Part shown: positions 37,376 to 46,950 of the stretch, piece after piece
Position numbering within the stretch: the first letter of the stretch is position 1
Layout of the letters: each line of letters starts with the position of its first letter
Source: Candidatus Nitrosocosmicus oleophilus
GTDB taxonomy: Archaea > Thermoproteota > Nitrososphaeria > Nitrososphaerales > Nitrososphaeraceae
Length of the DNA: 64,000 nt
Assembly: GCF_000802205.1 (NCBI RefSeq)
Contig: NZ_CP012850.1
Coordinates: 1,922,001 to 1,986,000 of the forward strand
Direction: 5' to 3'
Made by a program: the position numbers and the translations under genes
Notes under the pieces: generated by a model
What the model was told of the DNA's origin: nothing
Database searches by the model: none
What the model saw: the letters and a program-made list of their open reading frames with translations, nothing else

Positions 37376-37624
37376 CTAGTCTTTTTTTACAAATCTGTAA
37401 TCTCTTCCATAATCAATAAAATTATAAAATTTTTCTTCTGATACTTTATTTAATACCGTAATCTTGTCATGATTATCTAGTATTATTCTTATTGAGAGTA
37501 AACCCGCATAGATTTTTTCGTCTTGAAAGATAAATATGGAATTGAGTAACATGTGTAGAATTTCTAAGACAAATAGGTACTTTTTAAAATAAATAATTTT
37601 CAGATAAACTACCATATTCTTCAT
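37376..37624 (-). CDS. Hypothetical protein, up to 82 aa
   Basis: The frame is convergent with TFB, with only 6 bp between the stop codons. The N-terminal half is hydrophobic; the C-terminal half is charged (VLNKVSEEKFYNFIDYGRDY). An internal ATG at 37552 (MLLNSIFIFQDEK) would give 58 residues and looks more natural. No family is recognised; the tight packing against TFB is the main reason to keep it. Confidence 0.45.
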   Translation of the reverse strand: MKNMVVYLKIIYFKKYLFVLEILHMLLNSIFIFQDEKIYAGLLSIRIILDNHDKITVLNKVSEEKFYNFIDYGRDYRFVKKD

Positions 37625-38365
37625 GTTACAACCGGGGACATTTGATGGTTTATTATTTCTTTGATTTTTTAAACTACTAGATCAAAATCAAATCATTTCT
37701 TGAGTAGTGTTTTTTATCAAAAGATAGGGGAGCTATTATCAGCCAATTCCGTGTTTGGCCTTTCTCCCCTACCACAATAATGAACCGGTGAACGGAATAG
37801 AAACCCGGAACATCCTTTTGTATATTATGATGTCTAACATTTTATTTAACCTATATGTAATTTTAACAAACTGGGGTTTAGCTTCGTGCACATTGGGGGA
37901 ATATATTCTATCTCTAGAAATCCAATTATCAGGGACATATCATCTAATATTGGTTTTGAAGTAGTTACCATCGAAAGATGTATCTCCTATTTATTGATTA
38001 TGTTCTACAATATATTCAAGTAAATTAAAAGAGATATAGATTAAATAGGGAACTATTGTTAGATCAAAACATCACTTTTAGAACAACAAAACGATAAAGT
38101 CATTTTATTCAATAGCGTTGTAATCATTACTTAAAAAATGTTGTATGAAGTAATTTAGACTTAAGTCCATAGTTATACTCTTGGAAATAAAACTATCTGT
38201 TCCGCGAATCAATCTTGAATGGGGATGATTTTCATTCCCCTCAAACGCATTATATGATTGTGCTACGGAAGGATCTAAACTCCATTGTGAGACTAGCTAT
38301 ACGAACCAAACAGTTCTTAATTTGTTTGTAAATTAGATATCTTGTCTTATTTGTCTCCTAAGGTA
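37625..38365. other. Long intergenic region (741 bp), no clear gene
   Basis: AT-rich. An imperfect hairpin sits near 38218-38245 (GGGGATGA...TCATTCCCC with one bulge), possibly a structured transcript end or small RNA. Plus-strand frames here lack codon bias or family resemblance and were not called. Confidence 0.4.
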
Positions 38366-38509
38366 TTATATTGAGGCAGTCCATTGACCAATTCTTTCGC
38401 ATTTAGGGCACTGTCTTCTTTTAATAAATTGCTCTACGGTTTCGTTATTTTCTGGTTCAATTATAATCTGTTCCCCACAATAACATTTCATCATCTCAAG
38501 CATATACAT
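38366..38509 (-). CDS. Zinc-ribbon microprotein, 47 aa
   Basis: The ATG at 38509 opens a 47-codon frame ending TAA at 38366. The sequence reads MKCYCGEQIIIEP, then an acidic/polar stretch, then RRQCPKCERIGQW. The C-x-C and C-x2-C knuckles separated by about 23 residues form a minimal zinc ribbon. Two shorter in-frame ATGs (codons 3, 6 and 7 region) are also possible starts. Such free-standing ribbons are common in thaumarchaea, but the role here is unknown. Confidence 0.6.
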   Translation of the reverse strand: MYMLEMMKCYCGEQIIIEPENNETVEQFIKRRQCPKCERIGQWTASI

Positions 38510-38847
38510 AGCCAAGCTTCCTTAGTATTATAGGTTTATTTCAAGATTATCATCTTTTAGATTAAAAATATAAGTGATATACTACATAGACACCAAGTAA
38601 TAAAGAGGTTGTAGGAATATGAACCAACTACTCTAACAATCCGAGATCATCATATTTTGAAGACGATGCAATAATTTGACAACTTAGGAAACCATATGTA
38701 TTCCTGAATCGGCTTATGCCATTTTGGATTTAAAATGCATGTTTTGTAATAATGCGTGAATCACGATAGGGTTAATAAAGTAATTATATATCTTATTATA
38801 TTTTGTTGATCTTCTATATATGAACAGCAGATTGTCAAACGAATATA
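38510..38847. other. Intergenic region (338 bp)
   Basis: It separates two divergent small genes. TATA-like runs (TATATCTTATTATATTTT, around 38785-38803) sit about 45 bp before the 47-aa acidic gene and could be its promoter. Nothing else is seen. Confidence 0.4.
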
Positions 38848-38991
38848 ATGAAAATCTCGAGGAATCTCAAGAGAACCAAAAAAATTGGTTCTGCAGAGAA
38901 AGATCCAAAAACAACTGGTCCGTCTGAAAACCTTCGAGAAGAAGCACTCGAAGAAACCGATGCAGAAAATACAGATAAGGAACCAGCTTAA
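38848..38991 (+). CDS. Possible small charged protein, 47 aa
   Basis: The ATG at 38848 starts MKISRNLKRTKKIGSAEK, a basic N-terminal third, and changes to a strongly acidic tail (EEALEETDAENTDKEPA). It ends just before a run of T residues typical of an archaeal terminator. The charge layout and tidy terminator support a real gene, but no homologue is known to me. It is probably intrinsically disordered. Confidence 0.4.
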   Translation: MKISRNLKRTKKIGSAEKDPKTTGPSENLREEALEETDAENTDKEPA

Positions 38992-39004
38992 TCTTTTTTT
39001 TCTT
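38992..39004 (+). terminator. T-tract terminator
   Basis: TCTTTTTTTTCTT directly after the stop codon of the 47-aa charged protein gene. Archaeal RNA polymerase stops at such U-rich tracts without a hairpin. Confidence 0.45.
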
Positions 39005-39474
39005 AAAACACTACGATATTATTCTTCCCTATCGATAATTGGCAAATATAACCTTGAATTGTAAAGTAGCGATACCAATATAAATTGCTTCATTGAATGA
39101 CCTTTCTCAATAGATAAAACTACGTTGATTGACGAGGCTTTAATATACTTTATTTGTCAAGAACATAACTTGACTAGATGAACTGTGGATTTAAACCGGG
39201 ATTTGATAGCCGGACTAAATTCTCTAAAATGTTATTTGTTATTTGTTATTCGGTTCAAGTAATATAATAGTATGAATTTTCAATTGGAGACCGATGGCGC
39301 AAATTTGCTATGTTTTTTATTTATTATGCAGTTACAATGCAAAATCGTGATACTATTACATGTATCAAATATAAACAGTGCAAGGTCAAATGTTCAAACA
39401 AGAAAGGTTAAACACAACAGATTTAAATTAACCGCTTATGCTCTTTTTAAAGATAAGAAATTTTTAACTTAGAC
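39005..39474. other. Intergenic region before threonine dehydratase
   Basis: A 470-bp AT-rich region. A short tandem TTATTTG repeat (about 39230-39248) and a TTTTTAAAG element about 25-30 bp before the ilvA start, a fair TATA candidate, are the only items noted. Confidence 0.4.
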
Positions 39475-40680
39475 TTGAATAAGATTAAAGAGGCACAGGA
39501 GCTACTAACAAGATATGACATCAGAAGGACAGATCTGATAAAATCTGCAACGTTTTCCAAGTTAAATGGTAACAATGTATATCTGAAACTTGAATGCCTT
39601 CAGAAAACAGGGTCCTTTAAAGTTAGAGGAGCGATGGTAAAAATTCATAACTTGTCAGATGATTTAAAAAAGAATGGGGTAATAGCCGCTTCGGCAGGAA
39701 ATCATGCTCAAGCAGTTGCTTTTGCTTCTAAAATTCACGATATTCCATGTACTATTGTTATGCCCAAAAATGCATCCCCTAGTAAAATTGTTGCTACAAA
39801 GTCATATGACGCCAAAGTAATTTTGGAGGGAGACAGTTATGATGAGTCTGCTAGTTACGTCAAAGATTTTGCAGAAAAGGAAAATAAAACTATTATTCCT
39901 GCTTTTGAAGATTCAGACATAATTTCGGGTCAGGGAACAATTGGATTGGAAATTATGGAAGAATTAGAAGAAGTAGATGAGGTGTATGTTCCTATAGGAG
40001 GAGGTGGTTTGATTGCTGGAATATCGATTGCGATAAAGTCAATCAACCAGAAAGTCAAAATTATTGGTGTTGAATCTACTGCCTTTCCGACTATGAAAAA
40101 ATCAATTACTGCAAATAAGATAACAAAGGCAAAAGAAGGCTATACAATTGCTGATGGGATATCTATCAAAACTCCTGGTAAACTTACTTTTGAAATTGTA
40201 AAAAAGCACGTTGATAGTATTGTATTGATAAATGATAATGAAATCGTAAAGACGATGTTTTTATTGATGGAACGATCAAAAATCGTATCGGAACCTGCTG
40301 GCGCAGCTGCTCTTGCATACCTTAATTCAAAGAAGAAAAGTAAGGAACAAGGTAAGAATTTGGTCTCCATCATTTCTGGTGGAAATGTAGACATGTATCT
40401 ATTGGGACAAATTGTTGCAAAAGGGTTGATGCAAACAGGCAGATTATTGAAAATATTTGTAGATCTTAACGACAAACCTGGAGCCTTGAAAAAAATTGTT
40501 GACGAAATATCAAAGGCTAGTGTGAATATCGTCGAAGTAGAACATGATCGGCTTAGTTCAAATGTTCCTGCTGGTACTGCAGGTGTATACTTGAGCTTAG
40601 AGTTAGAGAACAAAAACCAAGCCAATACACTATTAGATTTATTTAGGAAAGAAAAAATAAATTTTGAAATAGTACACTAG
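39475..40680 (+). CDS. ilvA: Threonine ammonia-lyase (threonine dehydratase)
   Basis: A 401-residue PLP enzyme converting threonine to 2-oxobutanoate for isoleucine synthesis or catabolism. The PLP lysine is K49 in KTGSFKVRGA. The glycine-rich phosphate loop is VPIGGGGLIAGI, and ASAGNHAQAVAFA and IISGGNVDM are also typical. The last 75 residues form an ACT regulatory domain (KIFVDLNDKPGALKKIVDEI), suggesting amino-acid feedback control. It starts at TTG 39475. Confidence 0.93.
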   Translation: MNKIKEAQELLTRYDIRRTDLIKSATFSKLNGNNVYLKLECLQKTGSFKVRGAMVKIHNLSDDLKKNGVIAASAGNHAQAVAFASKIHDIPCTIVMPKNASPSKIVATKSYDAKVILEGDSYDESASYVKDFAEKENKTIIPAFEDSDIISGQGTIGLEIMEELEEVDEVYVPIGGGGLIAGISIAIKSINQKVKIIGVESTAFPTMKKSITANKITKAKEGYTIADGISIKTPGKLTFEIVKKHVDSIVLINDNEIVKTMFLLMERSKIVSEPAGAAALAYLNSKKKSKEQGKNLVSIISGGNVDMYLLGQIVAKGLMQTGRLLKIFVDLNDKPGALKKIVDEISKASVNIVEVEHDRLSSNVPAGTAGVYLSLELENKNQANTLLDLFRKEKINFEIVH

Positions 40681-40745
40681 AGCTAATCATCCTGCACTTG
40701 TTACGCTTACTTTGTCTACTCAAAAAAAGAAAATATTAGACGCAC

Positions 40746-41541
40746 CTAAATTAATACCGTTCCTCCATCTATGACAATGGTATTTCCAGTAGCATAGGAG
40801 AAATTATCATCGGCGAGGCTTGCAGCAATACTTGCGACTTCGCTAGCTTTACCCCATCTTTTCATCGGTGATCCCAGAGCGGCCTTTATAATTATTTGTT
40901 CTGTCACTGAATCTAGTGTAGCGGGTGTAGCAATATTACCTAAAGCAAGGGTATAGGCTCTGATACCAAATCTGCTATATTCCTTGGCGATGCATTTTGT
41001 CAATGTTATATTTCCCGATTTGGCAATGGAATATGGAAAACCCCCCACACGACCGGAAATAGCCGGGGTTGAGGAAATATTGATAATTACTCCACCACCC
41101 TCTCTACCTCCTATTATGTTACTACCATGATTCATATTTGATGAATTTTGCATCATAATTGGTAGGACAGCCCGGCAAAGTCTCATCGAGCCAAACAAAT
41201 CTACCTCAATTATCTTTTCCAACTCCTCATCCGATCCCTCATGTATTTGCTTGTTCCATATTTTAGCGTCATATGCATACCCCGCATTATTTATCAGGAT
41301 GTCAATTTTCTGATATCTGTTTAAAACGGCTTTGATAAATGTTTCTACACTTGATCCATCAGTGATATCTACTTCGAGGGCTAGAGTTGTACCTTTTAAC
41401 CTTGTAGCAGCTGCCTTCGATTGGCCTAAATTACGAGAACAAACTATGACTATAGCCCCTCTCTGAAAATTCCTTTGCTATTTCAAAACCAATCCCTTTA
41501 CTCGAACCAGTAACTATGACTACTCTATCTAAAAGTGACAT
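40746..41541 (-). pseudogene. Short-chain dehydrogenase/reductase gene with one frameshift
   Basis: From the ATG at 41541 the frame gives a Rossmann start (VVIVTGSSKGIGFEIAKEF) and is then lost after SERG. Reading resumes one frame over as IVIVCSRNLG and runs to the end with ILINNAG, the catalytic YSIAKSGNITLTK (Tyr-x3-Lys) and VIDGGTVLI. The break is at a run of four C (41456-41459 on the plus strand); one extra base would restore a normal SDR of about 264 residues. This may be a true lesion or an indel error. Confidence 0.8.
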
Positions 41542-41787
41542 TCCATTACTATTAGCAAATATAATATTTATATTCGATACCCTACCAGTTTCTCAAATAA
41601 CAAAAACCATAGTCTCTGATAAATAAGAATAAAGTCTATTAAAATAAAACGACTTCAGAATAAAAACAATCATGTTCAATTATACGGTTTTACTACAATC
41701 CATTGTGAACCTTTGTTTTAGGGAGGCAATGATGAGCTTGTAGTCTAGAATCCAAAGAAATAAGATTTGGGAAGATCTTTCAACCAA

Positions 41788-42795
41788 CTAATCTTTTGAA
41801 GGGGACTCGATATCTGAATTATTAAATATGTCCTCTTTGTTAAAAATCCATTCTTTACGCTTAAAAAAAATCAATAACAAAATCGAAATTAATGCCATAG
41901 TGACTAGCACGACGAACATACCTTGTGGGATATCACCTAATTTTGTCAAGTCCAATCCGTTCATTCCATATATTCCTGTTAAAAGTGTCAATGGTAAGAG
42001 TATTACACTAAAAACGGTTAGAATTCGCATTGTATCGTTAAGTTGTAACGATATATTCGCAATGTATAGATCTCGCGTTGAATTTATTGTGTCTCTATAC
42101 GATTCTACTAATTCTATAAGTTGCCCTATGTCATCATATGCTATTTGTAGATACTTTATATCACTATCTTGGTCTTGCATGTGTGTTAGAAAATTTATGA
42201 CGTCTCTTGTATACCAAAAATGCCTCCTTATTATGATGGTTTGCTTTGCCACCATATCCAAATAACTAAGCGTATTTTTAGAAGGTTTTTTGTATAAGGA
42301 TTTTTGTTCAAAATCTGTAATAGTAAGCTCAATTGAAGTTAATAGTTGTTCATACCTTGATATTATTTCATCTATAAGAGTATAGTAAAGTGCACTAATA
42401 TTTGATGTTAACAATTTTTGGTTCTTCTTTTCAAGGGTATCTTTGATGGTTGAAAATATATTAACTTCAGATGAATGCAGAGTAATTATCCAATTCTGAC
42501 CGACATAAATATAGATGCCCTCTATTAGCAATTGTTTGATGGTCTTAAATCGAATATCTAAAATAATGCTAAAGATGTAATTATCAAGCATTCTTATTTG
42601 AGGCCTTTTGGTTTTTTGACCAATCAGTCTTATACTGTCTTCATCTAGATCATATTCTTTTGCAATAGATTGAAGATCATCGGCCGAAGGATCACTAATA
42701 TCGATCCATAATTTGTTTGATTGTAGATCTGATTCCCCTTCCTGCTCAGTTCTTATTCCATTAGAATTATAGTATATTTGTTGCTTAGTTTTCAA
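41788..42795 (-). CDS. corA: CorA-type divalent cation transporter
   Basis: A 335-residue member of the CorA family of magnesium/cobalt channels. It has a long cytoplasmic alpha/beta funnel and helix (residues 1-270), then two C-terminal membrane helices with the selectivity motif YGMNG between them. The last 15 residues are charged (NKEDIFNNSDIESPSKD). It starts at TTG 42795. TATA-like runs lie 15-35 bp upstream on the minus strand. Confidence 0.92.
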   Translation of the reverse strand: MKTKQQIYYNSNGIRTEQEGESDLQSNKLWIDISDPSADDLQSIAKEYDLDEDSIRLIGQKTKRPQIRMLDNYIFSIILDIRFKTIKQLLIEGIYIYVGQNWIITLHSSEVNIFSTIKDTLEKKNQKLLTSNISALYYTLIDEIISRYEQLLTSIELTITDFEQKSLYKKPSKNTLSYLDMVAKQTIIIRRHFWYTRDVINFLTHMQDQDSDIKYLQIAYDDIGQLIELVESYRDTINSTRDLYIANISLQLNDTMRILTVFSVILLPLTLLTGIYGMNGLDLTKLGDIPQGMFVVLVTMALISILLLIFFKRKEWIFNKEDIFNNSDIESPSKD

Positions 42796-43035
42796 TTAAT
42801 TAGTTTCTGATTATAAAGGGATATAAACATCTGATATTAGTATGTCGTCTCTTTATTTGATTCTGCGAACTTAATGATTAATTATTACTCAAAGATACAT
42901 TTTTCAGTCATAATTATCAAAAGAAGTCGAAATTCTTTATTATTAGATATTGGTCATTCACTTTATTATTATTTACTGAGGCTCTAATAGATGTAATGTC
43001 AAAACAATGTTCCTTTTAGAATAAAATAGGTTACT

Positions 43036-43158
43036 TTGCAAGCTGGAGTGTTTTCACAAGAGACATCCCAAAAACGTACCACCACAAGGAAAGAGGATTT
43101 CAAAGATCATATCGCTTACGATCCGAATAAAGGCTGGATCAGAAACCCCGTGTGTTAG
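43036..43158 (+). CDS. Possible 40-aa protein
   Basis: A TTG-start frame with a hydrophilic reading (FKDHIAYDPNKGWIRNPVC). The aromatic/charged text looks coding-like, but the start is weak and the family unknown. It could be the tail of a lost gene. Confidence 0.25.
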   Translation: MQAGVFSQETSQKRTTTRKEDFKDHIAYDPNKGWIRNPVC

Positions 43159-43449
43159 GTAGCACTAGAGCCAAAAAACAGCCAGATTCTAATAGTATTA
43201 CTATTAGAAGAAAGGAAAAAGTTTGTAGGAAGAAAGTTCACACATTTGTATTCATATCCTACTATAACGTTACTTGTGTTGAACTTGTGAAAAGGATATT
43301 GCTTTGGTGGTACTCCCGGGATATAAACCTCGAAGAAAAAAAAGTAAATACCAAATTTCAAATCCCAATGTCATTAATAATTAATAAAATCTAAATAGCT
43401 GGAACAGTCACTATTATCTATTTATAGTTTTTGGCATAACAAACTATCA

Positions 43450-43659
43450 GTGAACAAAATAAATTTTATCATGATGTTATGTTTAGGGATAGGGATAGGG
43501 GTTATCGCATCAACTGATTTAATGATGACATTTGTGTTAGCACAACAGAACATGTCAATGGAAATGCCTAATGCTCCAAATGGAATGAAGAATATGTCGA
43601 TGTCATTAAACGATTTAAGAAATACAACTATCGGTATGGACAATACACCTTTTAGTTAA
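43450..43659 (+). CDS. Small secreted Met/Asn-rich protein, 69 aa
   Basis: A GTG start at 43450. A signal peptide (MLCLGIGIGVIASTDLMMTF) ends at VLAQQ, followed by about 37 residues unusually rich in methionine (NMSMEMPNAPNGMKNMSMS). Met-rich exported peptides often bind copper(I), which would suit a copper-dependent ammonia oxidiser, but that is speculation. Two NMS and NTT sequons suggest glycosylation. Confidence 0.5.
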   Translation: MNKINFIMMLCLGIGIGVIASTDLMMTFVLAQQNMSMEMPNAPNGMKNMSMSLNDLRNTTIGMDNTPFS

Positions 43660-43917
43660 GAGATCTGTATATAGTAAACGTAGTCTCACAATTAGGTACA
43701 ATTGTATTAGTTAGTTCATGAATGCATTCTCAGTTTGTTAATATTCGTTACTACTACAAAAAGATAGATTAGGTAGATGGTGTTCGATTTTTAACAAATA
43801 AATATTACTTAATGCATTAGCCCATAACGCAGAATTTTGTGCCTTTTTAGATATTTCTATTAAATTTTACTTGAAAATTACAGTTGCTCTCCTTTAAATT
43901 GCATCTTAGAATGATCT

Positions 43918-44930
43918 AGAATTTTTGCTTTGTTGCATAATTCCTTATTCTCCGGTTATCATCATGATCATCATGTTATATTCTTCTAAAAATGTTATAC
44001 AATGATACTTTTATCATGATCTCCTTTACCATGTTTTGAAACCTGTTTGCTGATGTGTATTCACCAAACATTCTCTTTATAGCTGAGAACACAGTTTCAG
44101 ATATCCATCTCTGTCCGTATTTTCTTTTTGTCTTCCATTTCAACAGATCCTTTGCTTGTAACTTTACTTCGTTGTTCCTTAACCTATTGTTTTTAGGAGA
44201 AACAATAGAGTTCCTTCTTACCTTTATACCTGGATTGATCTTTTTGTCCTCAAGATACACAAAGTTTGGATTTGAATCATAGGCTCCATCAGCTAGTACC
44301 GATTTTATCTTTACAGTGTTTGGTTCTCTCGAATCCAAAACATGATTGACTAGTTTCTTTAGCATTTTCCCATCATGTACCTTCTCATCTGTCACTTCCA
44401 AAGCAATGATTTTCCTGGTCTTTATGTCTACAGCAACGTGGATCTTGAGATATCCTTTTCTATTTTGTGTATTCCATTTCTCATCCATCTACTGACCTCT
44501 GTTAGTAATCTTGATACCTGTACTGTCTATTGATATTATTAGGTCATCATCGTCATCCATCTTGTCTCTTTTAATATCGATGTTTAGCTTGTTGATTCGT
44601 TTACAGATGTGACCATAACTTGGTGGATTAGCAGGTAACCTTTTTCCTGTGGCCTTAATTATACCTTGGGTTTGTCTGTATGGTAGGTGAAATAAATAGC
44701 GAATGTAACCAATGGCCAAGATGAAAGAATCTGGAAATACAAATGGTTTACCCTTTTTGTTTATATTCATATTCTCTATCTCTGAACCCCAACCATCAAG
44801 GAAATCATACGAGAAGAGGATCTCACCGCGTTGAACTAATGAGCGATTGTAAGAGGGCCAGTCTATCACAAATAATCAATCTGTTCATTCCAGCTAAATA
44901 TGTTGAGTTAGGCGACAAAGCAAGAATTTT
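43918..44930. mobile_element. IS5-like insertion sequence, copy 1 (transposase broken)
   Basis: The 997-bp element spans 43926-44922, flanked by the 8-bp target duplication AGAATTTT (43918-43925 and 44923-44930). The ends are imperfect inverted repeats, TGCTTTGTTGCATAA at the left and, read inward from the right, TGCTTTGTCGCCTAA. It matches copy 2 (61759-62755) base for base in length and encodes the same protein except for one stop codon. An 8-bp duplication with an IS5-type DDE transposase fits the ISH1-like subgroup of IS5. Confidence 0.9.
43976..44869 (-). pseudogene. IS5-like transposase with amber stop at codon 127
   Basis: Reads from the ATG at 44869 to TAG at 44489-44491, where the intact copy has TGG (W127), and resumes in the same frame at MDEKWNTQNRKG to 43976. 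The first DDE aspartate (SIDSTGIK) lies before the stop; the second (LADGAYDS) and the glutamate (SETVFSAIKRMFGE) lie after it. No other protein difference from the 297-residue intact copy is seen, so the mutation is very recent. The intact copy could act in trans on these ends. Confidence 0.92.
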
Positions 44931-45122
44931 CATAAACGTTAAATTTCTGATTTGAGGGATATCTGATTACCGAATAAACATAGTAATACAAATCAATTCA
45001 TTTTCGCATACTCCATCAAAAAAAGGGAAATTAATACCTAATTGCATCTTTGGACTTAATTCAAAAATACTACTAGGAGGTTAATTGAATTTATCCAACC
45101 GCTTTGATCAGAAATGAGATTA

Positions 45123-45161
45123 TCTTGAAATATAGTCTTGAAATATAGTCTTGAAATATAG
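45123..45161. repeat. Three perfect tandem copies of a 13-bp unit
   Basis: The unit TCTTGAAATATAG is repeated three times without mismatch (starts 45123, 45136 and 45149). It lies in a noncoding stretch between the IS and a small hypothetical gene. It was possibly made by slippage; copy number may vary among strains. Confidence 0.9.
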
Positions 45162-45225
45162 TAATAAAAAAACCGTCTAATCCAAAACCAACCGATTAAA
45201 TAAGAATCAGGATGAGAAGGGAATT

Positions 45226-45513
45226 CTACTTGGTTGCATATTCCCTCATTTCAGAGATCATTGAATGATTATAAATATCCGATGTGGAATTGGTCAGGCA
45301 GTTTACCATTGATACATTTATACCCATATCTGGAGTACATTTGTACATCGTCGTTTGTGCTTCAACTGGATTCTGATGCGAAAGTTCGATGATACTAAAT
45401 GTTAGGAATACAAAAAATAGCATCAGACCTAATTTACAAATTGGAGGATTCGTCAATACAATTATTGGAAAAGGCCCATCCTCTTGATTTCTACCCTTAA
45501 ATATAAGATGCAT
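45226..45513 (-). CDS. Hypothetical membrane or secreted protein, up to 95 aa
   Basis: One hydrophobic segment (LGLMLFFVFLTFSIIEL) is followed by an exported-looking tail with two cysteines (YKCTPDMG, MVNCLTNSTSD) that could form a disulfide, and NVS/NST sequons. The N-terminal 28 residues before the helix may be an over-long start. It is unrecognised. It lies in the IS-rich area. Confidence 0.45.
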   Translation of the reverse strand: MHLIFKGRNQEDGPFPIIVLTNPPICKLGLMLFFVFLTFSIIELSHQNPVEAQTTMYKCTPDMGINVSMVNCLTNSTSDIYNHSMISEMREYATK

Positions 45514-45930
45514 AACAAACTATGTTAATTAGGACAGATTCATTGACAAATCTAACGAGCCGTCAAGGTGTGATCTTGATATACACAACTCGAACTAATT
45601 TGAAACTTGTGTCTATTTTGAACAGTCATATCAGGGGGAACAGATAAAGTTCGATATGTAAACCCGTTGGCAGTTGGATGACATGGTTGGTATGAAGGAC
45701 AGAAAATATTTACTCTTGCATTTAACTAAGAAACTATTTGCAAAGAATCGATTCAACAAATATAGACAAGATTTATCTGATATAGTGTAACTATTCAAAA
45801 AAATTGGTCCTAGGACATATCGAATCAATGAGTTGCCTTTGCTTAAAAAGAATCTTTCTTGTTTTGGATTTTTATAGTGCACACATAAATATAGATTACA
45901 TTTGTCCTGTACAAACCTATCTTTCTCAAT
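45514..45930. other. Intergenic region (417 bp)
   Basis: No credible gene. A minus-strand frame at 45631-45882 lacks a plausible start context and reads as random hydrophobic/polar sequence, so it is not called. Confidence 0.4.
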
Positions 45931-46302
45931 TTATTTATCGGAATACTTTTCTTTCAAATTTTTAATAAATTGATGGTAATCCTCCTTGGACATTTCTACC
46001 CCCAAAAGTTTCTCAAGGATTTTCTCTTTTCTTTCTTCACCTATTCTGTCTTGAGGAAAAGCCACGGCAAACAAAATCATCAGGCCACCAATCTGCCTTG
46101 ACAATTACAAGAATTCAGATTGCCAGTTCTCCATAGTTTGCCTAATGAATTAATTCCAAAAAAGATTCATAGCAACCGGTTGATCATGTTCATTCTGTTC
46201 TGATACAAATTGATTAAATGTAGTAATTCCCTGTATTAGCCATGTTACGGCAAGAAACATATTAGTAACATACAGATAGCCTCGCTTTTTGAATTCTCTC
46301 AT
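45931..46302 (-). pseudogene. DUF6766-like small membrane protein gene with two in-frame stops
   Basis: A single frame from the ATG at 46302 to TAA at 45931 gives about 123 codons interrupted by TAA at 46150-46152 and TAA at 46105-46107. The text reads MREFKKRGYLYVTNMFLAV, then FNQFVSEQNEHDQP, the family-like TMENWQSEFL, and a second helix GGLMILFAVAFPQ with a charged coiled tail (EERKEKILEKLLGVEMSKED). The ENWQSEF motif between two helices and the PQ-S/D end resemble DUF6766 membrane proteins. The frame is kept but twice stopped, which is decay rather than sequencing slippage. Confidence 0.65.
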
Positions 46303-46476
46303 GTAAAATAATTATCAACTTTATTAAAATACCATATTATGAAAATTTATATAGACGCGATAATTCCTTTTTTAAAAATACTTAATTGGATTAATATATC
46401 AATTGAACAACAAAAAAATCAAAAAAAATCATTGACATACAAAAAGTATTTATGATTGTCCCTCTGGAGTCTATCG

Positions 46477-46920
46477 TTATCTCAATCCTAAAGCATCCTT
46501 CAAATCTATCTCATGATCTTGTTCTTGAGCAATAATTCCTCTTAATACTTCTGATAAAGCATATTCACCTGCTTCCTCAGCCTGTCGGATTCTTTCCCTA
46601 TAGTTTCTGATGGTTTCTTGTTCTGCACGAAGGTCAATTTCCAACATTTCTTTTGGATTTTCAGAAGGTTTTGCTTCTTCACTCTTCATTGTGGGAGTCC
46701 CACCCAAATAATCGATTTGTTTTGCAACCTTCAATGCATGTTCTAATTCATCAGATGCATGCTTCTCTAATTGTTCTGCAATATTTCCATATTCTGCACC
46801 CTTTAGGGTAGAACTAAATACTACGTACTGAATAATTGCTTTGTATTCTCTGGCTAGATCCTGATTTAATCCGTTAATAATTGACTCTTTTCCTGGAGAT
46901 GGAATATTTTCGCTATTCAC
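46477..46920 (-). CDS. Ferritin-like protein (bacterioferritin/Dps-type)
   Basis: A 147-residue four-helix protein. Metal ligands can be read at E25 (LAREYKAIIQY), E58-E60/H61 (DELEHAL), the Glu-rich third helix (RAEQETIRNYRERI) and E133/H136 (AQEQDHEIDL). Such proteins oxidise and store iron or handle peroxide. GTG 46920 is used. An AAATAATATAAAC element (46938-46950) lies 18-30 bp upstream on the coding strand, fitting a leaderless archaeal promoter. Confidence 0.85.
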   Translation of the reverse strand: MNSENIPSPGKESIINGLNQDLAREYKAIIQYVVFSSTLKGAEYGNIAEQLEKHASDELEHALKVAKQIDYLGGTPTMKSEEAKPSENPKEMLEIDLRAEQETIRNYRERIRQAEEAGEYALSEVLRGIIAQEQDHEIDLKDALGLR

Positions 46921-46937
46921 GAATCACTATGGATTAC

Positions 46938-46950
46938 AAATAATATAAAC
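46938..46950 (-). promoter_or_regulatory. TATA element of the ferritin-like gene
   Basis: On the minus strand GTTTATATTATTT, centred about 25 bp before the GTG start: the spacing expected when transcription begins at or near the start codon. Confidence 0.5.

Noticed and set aside
43152-43394. Overlapping frames on both strands (80 and 68 codons)
   Set aside because: Mutually overlapping, basic random-looking peptides with no family or start context.
44489-44491. Amber readthrough or pyrrolysine in IS copy 1
   Set aside because: The other copy has TGG (Trp) at the codon; no Pyl machinery is expected in this group. A simple nonsense mutation is sufficient.
45631-45882. 83-codon minus-strand frame
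   Set aside because: No recognisable domain, signal or promoter, and a composition like random AT-rich DNA.
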